Source: Hydrocurvibacter sp036169815 (GTDB taxonomy: Bacteria; Campylobacterota; Campylobacteria; Campylobacterales; Sulfurimonadaceae). Taken from it: DNA of 21,283 nt. Within the stretch, counting starts at the first letter, position 1, and every line of letters starts with the position of its first letter. A program made the translations under genes and the position numbers. Below, piece after piece: positions 14,984 through 21,283 of the stretch. The stretch lies in assembly GCA_036169815.1 (NCBI GenBank), contig JAVHOA010000023.1:1-21283 (forward strand), read 5' to 3'. The notes under the pieces were generated by a model. The model was not told where the DNA came from. It saw only the letters and a program-made list of their open reading frames with translations, and made no database searches.

Positions 14984-16219
14984 CAACTCCTCTAAAATTT
15001 TTCTCTCCTTATACCAAGAAACTAAAAACATCGCGATATAGCTTCCAATAAGCGCGACAATAACAGCAATAATATTTTTTGAATAGAAAGTATAAATCGC
15101 ATAAAAAATCCCAACTAACGATGCAATTCCCCATAAACGTACCAAAAGTGCCGTAACAAAATCTCCACTTGCTTTAATAAAAGCAATCTGATACGCGTTT
15201 AAAATAACAAAAACAAAAAAGAATGAGATATGCATAATCATAAGCGATGATGCGCCATAACTTGGCGCAAAGAGATACCCAACTGCCTTATCTGCAAAAA
15301 GGAGCGACAAGCCAATAAAAACGCTACTGACCAGTAAAGCAAACTTTACCACCCATCTTTTAATTTCTAGTAGCTTTTCATACTCACGCGCTGCGTAGAG
15401 TTTTGAGAGTTCAGGCAAAACAAAACGAAAAATCGGAAAAACAAAAAGCATAATCATATAGGTAAAAACAGGTTTCACAACTACTTGAAAATCTCCAAGC
15501 TCTTCTAGTGTAAAATAGTTCATTATCAGTACCACTGCAGTGTACATCATCACAATACCAGAGCCAAACTCAATCGTTGAAACAAGTGAATTTTTTAAAA
15601 ACTTTTGGGTATTGTGCTGTGCTTTTGGCTTTTCAACTGCAACACTTTTAATCTTTCTGGCTTGGACTATGAAAATAGTCAAAGAGAGAGAAAATGCAGT
15701 CATAATCGTAGAGATAAAAAGCGGTTGCAAACCCTTGGTACTCGCTAAAAAGTAGGCAATCAAAAACCATATTATCAAGAGTGCTGGCTCTAAAAATGTA
15801 ACAAAATTGACTATTTTATACATCCGATACATGGCGATTACGTTGGTATAATAGACACTAAAACTAAGTGAAATTACCGTAAAAACAAGGTACCAATAGT
15901 TGATACTCACGCCTATTTGATGCTTTAAATAGGGAATAACAAATCCCCAAACAGCTAAAACAGTGATAAGTAAAACGGCCTTAAATACTTGTAATATTTT
16001 ATAATCATCTTTTGTGTGTGCAAAACTGACAACCATAGAACTGCGAAATCCTACTAAAACTAAAAGTGTCATAGTAAAAATATCGATTGCTGTAAAATAA
16101 AGTGCCAAATCTGCTTTTGAGATCAAGCGTGCTAAAAAAATCTTAAAACTAAAATTGAGCGCAACACTCAAAGAAGAGACTAAAATACTATGAAATATTG
16201 CCGCTTTCATCTCTTTCAT
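14972..16219 (-). CDS. Polysaccharide/lipid-linked oligosaccharide flippase-like protein
   Basis: A 415-residue polytopic membrane protein of the MOP (Wzx/MATE-like) type, which moves lipid-linked sugars across the inner membrane. It shows about 12 hydrophobic segments in pairs, an N-terminal segment with the Wzx-like pattern FKIFLARLISKADLALYFTAIDIF, and the mid-protein FRFVLPELSKLYAAREYEKLLEI, typical of the loop between the two halves of flippases. The start at 16219 has AGGTG at suitable spacing; an alternative ATG is three codons later. No glycosyltransferases are nearby, so its substrate (capsule, O-antigen or other) cannot be assigned. Confidence 0.82.
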   Translation of the reverse strand: MKEMKAAIFHSILVSSLSVALNFSFKIFLARLISKADLALYFTAIDIFTMTLLVLVGFRSSMVVSFAHTKDDYKILQVFKAVLLITVLAVWGFVIPYLKHQIGVSINYWYLVFTVISLSFSVYYTNVIAMYRMYKIVNFVTFLEPALLIIWFLIAYFLASTKGLQPLFISTIMTAFSLSLTIFIVQARKIKSVAVEKPKAQHNTQKFLKNSLVSTIEFGSGIVMMYTAVVLIMNYFTLEELGDFQVVVKPVFTYMIMLFVFPIFRFVLPELSKLYAAREYEKLLEIKRWVVKFALLVSSVFIGLSLLFADKAVGYLFAPSYGASSLMIMHISFFFVFVILNAYQIAFIKASGDFVTALLVRLWGIASLVGIFYAIYTFYSKNIIAVIVALIGSYIAMFLVSWYKERKILEELKIR

Positions 16220-16295
16220 ACACTTTCACCTGCTTTTTTGCGTTATCATAGCATTTAATCATACAAAATTAAAACCACAAAAAGTGTGATTGAGA

Positions 16296-16301
16296 TACAA
16301 T
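16296..16301 (+). promoter_or_regulatory. Possible -10 box (TACAAT) for the porin/cyclase cassette
   Basis: TACAAT preceded by TTGAGA, 33 bases before the TTG start of the porin gene, in the 114-base divergent spacer with the flippase gene. One mismatch to consensus. Confidence 0.45.
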
Positions 16302-16333
16302 CAAGCAAATCTTATTTTTTTCAAGGAAACTTT

Positions 16334-17320
16334 TTGAAATCTTTTTTACTTCTTTTTACAACACTTCTTTTTATACTGCATGCACAAGAATACGAAATGG
16401 GACAAGGGCTTACATTGAGTGAAAAACTCCATCTTGGAGGATACTTTTCTACTGATTATCAATCTAGTGACACAGTAAAACAGTTTAGAGTTGATGATAT
16501 TGCCGTTTTAGGATATGGAACTCTGCTTCCAAAAATCTCCTATTTGGTAGAACTTGAAGCTGCACCTTTTTATCAAAAAGATTATGCAAGTGGAGCAGAG
16601 CAATATAATGCACGCTTTTATTATGAGCGACTCTATGCAGATTATGAACATTCTCAGTTACTAAATTTTCGTTTAGGCAAGCAGATTTCACCCATTGGTT
16701 ATTGGAATATGGAACCAATTAATGTCTTAAGAGACACGAGTAGTAGTCCTCTGTATAGCTATAAACTGTTTCCAAAATTTCTATCTGGCTGTGATATATA
16801 TGGCCACTTAGATGAGGATGCATCTCTAAAATACCATCTATTTGGCCAAAAAAACAATCATCTTGATGGAGAAACACTCAACATTGATAGTGATCAATTT
16901 TTTGCTCTCTCTTTAGAACATGAATTAAATTCTGAATTTACCTATGGAGGATCGATTGGGAACTTCATCACAAAAGATGAAAAACATACCAATTATCTTC
17001 AACTCGATGCAAAGTATGATTTTTATCCTTTTATTTTTCAAGCAGAGGCAGCCTATAATGATGTCAGTGACACAAGATTAGAAACTAAAACATACAAGTT
17101 TGGTGGATATACACAGGGGATTTATCATCTCAATACCAAACATGCCTTTGTTGGACGTTATGAGTATTTTCACGACTCTTCGCTCTCACTTACAAACAAC
17201 ATCGGGGTGATTGGATATAGTTATCGGCCAATCTATCCTGTCTCTTTAAAAGGTGAATTACAATACAACTCTGATGAGCGTTACAATAAATTTCTACTCT
17301 CCCTTTCGGTGCTATTTTGA
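16334..17320 (+). CDS. Outer-membrane porin-like beta-barrel protein
   Basis: A predicted outer-membrane channel, 328 residues. Start is TTG at 16334, where AAGGAA lies five bases upstream and the product begins with a clean signal peptide (KSFLLLFTTLLFILHAQ). The mature part alternates aromatic and polar residues in many short strands (YLQLDAKYDF, AFVGRYEYF, VSLKGELQYN) and ends in phenylalanine, the usual C-terminal signature for barrel insertion. RLGKQISPIGYWN resembles the segment seen in phosphate-selective porin-type proteins; specificity is not proved. The stop codon overlaps the start of the PstS-like gene by one base (TGATG). It is the first gene of a three-gene unit. Confidence 0.85.
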   Translation: MKSFLLLFTTLLFILHAQEYEMGQGLTLSEKLHLGGYFSTDYQSSDTVKQFRVDDIAVLGYGTLLPKISYLVELEAAPFYQKDYASGAEQYNARFYYERLYADYEHSQLLNFRLGKQISPIGYWNMEPINVLRDTSSSPLYSYKLFPKFLSGCDIYGHLDEDASLKYHLFGQKNNHLDGETLNIDSDQFFALSLEHELNSEFTYGGSIGNFITKDEKHTNYLQLDAKYDFYPFIFQAEAAYNDVSDTRLETKTYKFGGYTQGIYHLNTKHAFVGRYEYFHDSSLSLTNNIGVIGYSYRPIYPVSLKGELQYNSDERYNKFLLSLSVLF

Positions 17321-17721
17321 TGAAAATATTTTTATTCTTACTCATCCTTGCATGGAAGCTCTTTGGATCTGAATATGTTCTTGTAAGCGCTTCAAACGCT
17401 GCATTCAATCATCTCTCCCAAAAACAGGTTCGCGATATTTTCATGATGAAAGTGCACTATGTTAATGGCATAAAAGTCATACCTATCAACATCTCCGCAA
17501 GCGCGCCAATACGACAAGTTTTTGAAAAAAATGTTTTAAAAATTGATCGCCAACGGCTCAATGATTATTGGATAAAAGAGCACTTTCAGGGAATTAGCCC
17601 ACCTCTAACACAACAATCCCTAGGATCTATAAAGATGTTTCTTAAAAATGTTGAGGGCGCTGTTGGATATATTCCAACCGATATGCTTGATGCTGATTTG
17701 CGAGTACTCTATGAGTTTTAA
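17320..17721 (+). CDS. Short periplasmic PstS-like substrate-binding protein
   Basis: A 133-residue exported protein with a signal peptide (about 1-17, ending KLFGS) and a mature domain that follows the phosphate-binding-protein pattern: SASNAAFNHLSQKQVRDIF at the start, NGIKVIPINIS, then IRQVFEKNVL, YWIKEHFQG, and VEGAVGYIP near the end. Full PstS proteins have about 300 residues; this is close to one lobe. Ligand-binding residues of true PstS are not obvious, so the ligand may be something else. It is coupled to the porin by TGATG and overlaps the cyclase start by 11 bases, which suggests that the three products are made in fixed ratio and act together. Confidence 0.82.
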   Translation: MKIFLFLLILAWKLFGSEYVLVSASNAAFNHLSQKQVRDIFMMKVHYVNGIKVIPINISASAPIRQVFEKNVLKIDRQRLNDYWIKEHFQGISPPLTQQSLGSIKMFLKNVEGAVGYIPTDMLDADLRVLYEF

Positions 17722-19443
17722 GCTCAAAGCCGTACTTTTAATCCTTTCTATCGCGCTTATTCCCTATACAATCGTTATGTTTTATATAGGTACTATTCTA
17801 CGTGACACCTATAATCAAAATGCCTCACAAGAGATGCAAACACAACTTTCACTGACAACAAAAAGTATCAATCAGTATCTTCAAACTCTTCAAAATGATA
17901 TGCAATTTATGGCAAAACTCGATGTGATGAATGATATTTTCACAGGTGATCTTGACCATCGCATTAGCGCTCTTTTGGAAGAAAAGAAATTGGAGCTCAA
18001 ACTTTATGGTGATTTTTATCTTCTAGATACAAATGGGCTTGTCGTGGCTTCGAGTGATATTTCTAAACTTCGTAAACCAATAAATTTTAAGCCATTTTTT
18101 TCATTTCCTGTCCATTCAACTTTTGACAAAAGCGTTATTGCAAGCTTAGTCCTTGAGTTTTCACCAAAAAATTTCACATATTTTTTTAACAATACAAAAG
18201 AGAGAGTATATTACATAGTTTTAAATACAAAACCGCTCTATAAAGAAAAAAGTTTTGAAGAATCATTTCGTGTCCATACACATCTCTCTAAAAAACAAAA
18301 TATACAAATTTTCCTCGAACAAGATAAAAAAATGTTATCACAACTGCTTGAAAAATATGAGTATTGGTTTTTAGGAACGCTCTTTATTGGTGCATTTCTC
18401 ATCACTATTATTGCACTCTTTTTTATCAATCGGCTTATAAAACCTATCATTTCTCTCTCTAAGGCAGCTGATGAAATCACACAAAAGCAAGAGTACTCTT
18501 ATCAAGTCAATGTGGCATCAAATGATGAAGTCGGAAAGCTCTCTGAGTCTTTTAACAAAATGGTTATAGGGATGTCACAAACGCTTCTGAAGCTTCAAGA
18601 AGAGACCAAAAATAGAGAAGTTCTCATTCAAGAACAGAGTAAAAATGAGATGCTGCAAGAGCTTTCACATAAACTCTCAAAATATCTCTCTCCACAAATC
18701 TATGAATCAATATTTTCAGGGGCGCAAGATGTCACACTGACATCCAAACGCAAAAAGCTCACAATTTTTTTCTCAGATATTGTCAATTTTACAGACACAA
18801 CCGAAACGATGGAATCTGAAGATTTAAGTGAACTGCTCAATGCATATCTCAATGATATGACACTCATTGCCCTTAAATATGGAGCAACTGTTGATAAATA
18901 TATAGGCGATGCCATTATGCTTTTTTTGGAGATCCAACATCAAATGGGGTTCAAGAGGATGCCATAGCCTGTGTGGAGATGGCTTTAGAGATGCAAGAGC
19001 ACATGGATGTTCTTCATGCAAGATGGAGCAAAAAAGGGTTTACAAAACCTTTTAAAATCCGTATAGGTATTCATACTGGATACTGTACAGTTGGCAACTT
19101 TGGAAGTGAAAATAGACTTGAATATACAATTATTGCTTCTTCTGTTAATCTTGCAAGTAGGATAGAATCTGCAGCAAATCCAGCTGAAATTCTCATTTCA
19201 GAGGAAACGCAACTGCTTGTTTCTTCAAAATTTGCGTGTCAAAAATCAAAAGAAATTGCTCCAAAAGGATTTACGCATCCAATTTTTCTCTACAATGTTG
19301 CAAAAAAAGAGGAAAAATACAACAAAAAATTTGAATTCAAAGAAAACGGAGTTTTCCTTACACTCAACATTGATCAAATCCCTGAAAATAGGAAGGAAGA
19401 ACTAAAATACAAACTTATAAATATTATTCATTCCCTCTCTTGA
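17711..19443 (+). pseudogene. Membrane-bound class III adenylate/guanylate cyclase, frameshifted
   Basis: Makes cAMP or cGMP from ATP or GTP in response to a periplasmic signal. From ATG 17711 the layout is: membrane helix (about 4-27), Cache-like periplasmic domain (GDFYLLDTNGLVVASSD), second helix (about 218-241), HAMP (243-295), coiled coil and a class III cyclase domain from about 347. Metal ligands are D356 (FFSDIVNFT) and D400 (YIGDAIM), 44 residues apart as expected; IRIGIHTGYCTVGNFGS and NLASRIE follow. K in VDKYIGD and T in LEYTII favour ATP as substrate. At the T7 run 18921-18927 one T is missing: the frame stops at 18967, while the next frame continues GDP...VEMALEMQ to 19443. With T8 the protein would be 577 residues and intact, so error or slippage is likely. 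Confidence 0.85.
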
Positions 19444-19491
19444 AATCAAGGTCCGTTTAAGTTTCATTAGCTTTTCAATTTTTCACTTTGC

Positions 19492-19497
19492 TATAAT
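19492..19497 (+). promoter_or_regulatory. -10 box (TATAAT) for the lytic transglycosylase gene
   Basis: TATAAT after CACTTTGC and before TTCAGC, 25 bases before the TTG start, with AAGGAG at 19511-19516 between. Confidence 0.65.
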
Positions 19498-19521
19498 TTC
19501 AGCTCAAATTAAGGAGCATTA

Positions 19522-20185
19522 TTGAAATTATTATTATTATTGTCACTCTTTTTACCCTATTGGCTCTTTGGAGCATCCCTTGAACTTTCAAACAAACAAC
19601 TCAAAGTTTTAAACACCGTTAGTGAAATCGCAAAATCAATTCCAGATGCCAAAGGCCATACATACGAAGAGACTCTAAGTGCTATTTGTTTCACAGAAAG
19701 CGGTGCTGGTATCAACACTGTGGACAACTCCCACAAAAAAAGTTCATTGTCAAAAAGTTCATTNNNNNNNNNNNNNNNNNNNNNNNNNNNNNNNNNNNNN
19801 NNNNNNNNNNNNNNNNNNNNNNNNNNNNNNNNNNNNNNNNNNNNNNNNNNNNNNNNNNNNNNNAAAAAGTTCATTGTCAAAAAGTTCATTTGGCATTATG
19901 CAAATCCAAGTTCCAACAGCACGCTATGTAGCAAAACAGGTAAAAGAACTTCACTGGGTTCTCTCTTTGAGTGATGCACAAATTGCCAAGCGTCTTATCA
20001 AAGATACTCGATTTTCAGCACGTATAGCAACGCACTATTTTGTTCTACTTCAAAACAAAAGAGAAAACTATATGCACTCTATAAGCGGTTATAATGGAGG
20101 TGTGAATAATCAGCCATACTATAAAAGAGTGATGCAAAATCTTCAAGTAATCAAACAACTCACAAAGAAACAAAAAATTTCATAG
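19522..20185 (+). CDS. Small lytic transglycosylase-like protein, interrupted by N gap
   Basis: A predicted periplasmic peptidoglycan-cleaving enzyme of the SLT/lysozyme-like fold. Start is TTG with AAGGAG five bases upstream; a signal peptide (KLLLLLSLFLPYWLFGAS) follows. The catalytic glutamate is E59 in ICFTESGAG; FGIMQIQ and SGYNGG are the other family landmarks. The 100 N put the two halves in different frames, but 100 is a placeholder length. The 27 bases flanking the gap are identical on both sides; merging them gives an unbroken 178-residue protein. The repeated part encodes KSSLS units just before FGIMQ, so either the contig ends overlap or a 15-base tandem repeat is longer than shown. 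Confidence 0.85.
19737..19763 (+). repeat. 15-base tandem repeat / gap-flanking repeat, left copy
   Basis: One full and one partial copy (15 + 12 bases) of AAAAAGTTCATTGTC, ending at the first N. In frame each unit encodes the residues K, S, S, L, S. The identical 27 bases start again directly after the gap. Confidence 0.85.
19764..19863. other. Assembly gap (100 N)
   Basis: Exactly 100 undetermined bases, a conventional placeholder for unknown length. It lies inside the transglycosylase gene between identical 27-base ends. Confidence 0.98.
19864..19890 (+). repeat. 15-base tandem repeat / gap-flanking repeat, right copy
   Basis: The same 27 bases as at 19737-19763, followed by TGGCATTATG, which encodes the FGIMQ motif of the transglycosylase. 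Confidence 0.85.
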
Positions 20186-20242
20186 CCTATATACTTTTCA
20201 TGCCATAAGTCTCTCCTAAACAAATATCTAGTAGAATCAGGA

Positions 20243-20419
20243 ATGGATAGTTTTAAATTAAAAATGCTTATTAGTCTTTTCGGTGGTTTGATTTTTGCAC
20301 TTATATTTGTATTGCTCGCGCTTGTGATGCCTGTTCAAAACGAAAAAGAGAAAATACGCATACCAAAGCAAGTCCAAGCATCAGATCTCGCTCGCGCTCT
20401 CAAAAATAGAAATAAATAA
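20243..20419 (+). CDS. Short single-pass membrane protein (58 residues)
   Basis: An open frame of 58 codons starting MDSFKLKM. It has one strong membrane helix (about 8-29, LISLFGGLIFALIFVLLALVM), a proline, and a charged tail (NEKEKIRIPKQ, then ASDLARALKNRNK). The clear helix-plus-polar-tail design and a tight fit between neighbours support a real gene. The start is uncertain: AGGA is only a base from the first ATG, and a second in-frame ATG is at residue 8. It ends six bases before the convergent gene. Function unknown; small proteins of this kind are often subunits or regulators of membrane complexes. Confidence 0.55.
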   Translation: MDSFKLKMLISLFGGLIFALIFVLLALVMPVQNEKEKIRIPKQVQASDLARALKNRNK

Positions 20420-20425
20420 CAATAC

Positions 20426-21256
20426 TTAAATTCGGATATTTTGTAGAATTTTCTCTTTCTTAGAGTAGATTCGCTGGAAACTTTTGAGTTCATCAATAGT
20501 ATCAAACATCGCTTCACATGCTTTTATTGGCTTAAGTTTTATAGATGAGATAAGCAAAAGGTCCAAACACTGTGAAATTTTATCAAGATTTTCTTGTTGC
20601 TTGATTTCACTTAGCAGTGATATTGCGTTTTGGACGCGAAGATTTTTGGCAACTCCAAGATTTTTATGTGCAAGATCACGCAGGGATGTAAAGTTTATCT
20701 CTTCATCTAAAAACTTCTGCTCCCACACTCTAGAGAGGCAAACTCTAAACTCATTATCTGTGCACATAATCTGCTCGACATAATCCTCTATAAGCTCATC
20801 TACAAGCGCATAATCAATCCCTAACTCTTCTATAGCTTGGGTTGGGTCATAAATATAATCTTTTTGATAAATCGATTGGATATACTCGCCCTGAAGTGTT
20901 CTGCATAAAGAGTCTGCAAAATTGAGATAACTTGATTCTAGCTCTTCAAGCGTATTGAGTTTAGAGATATTCATAAAATCTAAATGAGCGTTTTTCTCTT
21001 TTAACTCTGTAAAAACCTTACTCACTTGTTTATCATACTTTAAAGTCTGTTTTAAGTGTGTGCTGTAAAGCATCTCTTGTGTATATTTTGCTTGTGGAAG
21101 TTTAAACGATGCACGAAAAACTCGGTAGATAAACATCTCAATCTTGGGATTTTCTATACGAACATTATTGAGTGCAATCTGAATATGATGGGTTTTGACA
21201 GTATGACTACCCTCTCGGACAGCTTGTGCTTTTGCAACCAATAAAATAGTTTTCAA
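20426..21256 (-). CDS. Unrecognised mostly helical cytoplasmic protein
   Basis: A 276-residue protein with no signal peptide or membrane helix. Start is TTG with AAAGGGTG about seven bases upstream, which is convincing. The first 30 residues (AKAQAVREG, then HTVKTHHIQIAL) resemble the repeat of Clp N-domains, where a helix with A..A is followed by a histidine and IAL or LAL. The rest is predicted almost wholly helical, with acidic clusters (EELGIDYALVDELIEDYVEQ) and leucine-rich ends (CLDLLLISSIKLK). The resemblance to Clp N-domains is a motif-level impression only. The gene upstream lies outside the window and could show whether it belongs to an ATPase operon. Confidence 0.8.
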   Translation of the reverse strand: MKTILLVAKAQAVREGSHTVKTHHIQIALNNVRIENPKIEMFIYRVFRASFKLPQAKYTQEMLYSTHLKQTLKYDKQVSKVFTELKEKNAHLDFMNISKLNTLEELESSYLNFADSLCRTLQGEYIQSIYQKDYIYDPTQAIEELGIDYALVDELIEDYVEQIMCTDNEFRVCLSRVWEQKFLDEEINFTSLRDLAHKNLGVAKNLRVQNAISLLSEIKQQENLDKISQCLDLLLISSIKLKPIKACEAMFDTIDELKSFQRIYSKKEKILQNIRI

Positions 21257-21283
21257 CCAAACACCCTTTAATAAATTACTTAT

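Noticed and set aside
16275..16290. Short inverted repeat CACA/TGTG upstream of the porin as an operator
   Set aside because: Four-base arms in AT-rich DNA are expected by chance.
17648..17710. Upstream extension of the cyclase from an ATG at 17648
   Set aside because: It lies within the PstS-like gene and adds non-signal residues; ATG 17711 begins just before the first membrane helix.
18967..18973. Two separate genes for the cyclase halves
   Set aside because: The downstream frame has no ribosome-binding site and family sequence runs across the T7 run, so a single broken gene is more likely.

Overview
The window is AT-rich bacterial chromosome with densely packed genes. It most likely comes from a flagellated, motile Campylobacterota (epsilonproteobacterium), possibly Sulfurospirillum-like. 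This rests on the mix of RNase Y, a short FtsY without an acidic N-terminal region, CheV, FliL, a MidA-type methyltransferase and T-rich TATAAT promoters. The genus is inferred from overall impression, not from any search. I see no rRNA, tRNA, CRISPR array, transposase or phage gene, and no gene-free stretch longer than 300 bases. One run of 100 N (19764-19863) marks an assembly gap.

Layout. 1-2176 (minus): a 5-formyl-THF cyclo-ligase gene overlaps rny, and a palindromic terminator follows. 2228-3663 (plus): thioredoxin-like lipoprotein plus ftsY, ended by a hairpin. 3803-7076 (plus): radA, a small unknown gene, beta-carbonic anhydrase, then fliL-acpS. 7073-7273 (minus): a lone thiS-like gene. 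7329-7889 (plus): a gene that looks like an isolated, degraded helicase RecA2 domain with a basic tail. 7905-10701 (minus): lipoprotein, midA-like methyltransferase, argD. 10816-11256 (plus): membrane-anchored haem-binding protein, convergent with a cytoplasmic-type molybdopterin oxidoreductase (11243-12973). 13117-14968 (plus): cheV, ppa and a small membrane protein, ending in a hairpin shared with a convergent flippase-like gene (14972-16219). 16334-19443 (plus): a tightly coupled set of outer-membrane porin, short PstS-like periplasmic protein and membrane-bound class III nucleotide cyclase; the cyclase has a one-base frameshift. 19522-20185: a small lytic transglycosylase interrupted by the gap. 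20243-20419: a short membrane protein. 20426-21256 (minus): an unrecognised gene.

The most striking signal is not a gene. The palindrome TTACATGTAA (extended consensus GCTTACATGTAAGC) occurs exactly seven times, with two further one-mismatch copies inside genes. My rough base-composition estimate is about 0.1 expected per window. It forms the terminator after rny, lies in the radA leader, and is embedded in coding sequence in both reading frames that do not create a stop. That pattern points to selection on the DNA itself, as for a highly iterated palindrome, an uptake-like sequence or a chromosome-organising site. The second candidate for a system is the porin / PstS-like / cyclase cassette, which looks like an envelope-to-cytoplasm nucleotide signalling module.

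Two anomalies sit at homopolymers (T7 in the cyclase, A8 at the cyclo-ligase/rny overlap). Together with the N-gap they suggest a draft assembly, so sequence error must be excluded before biology is inferred from them.
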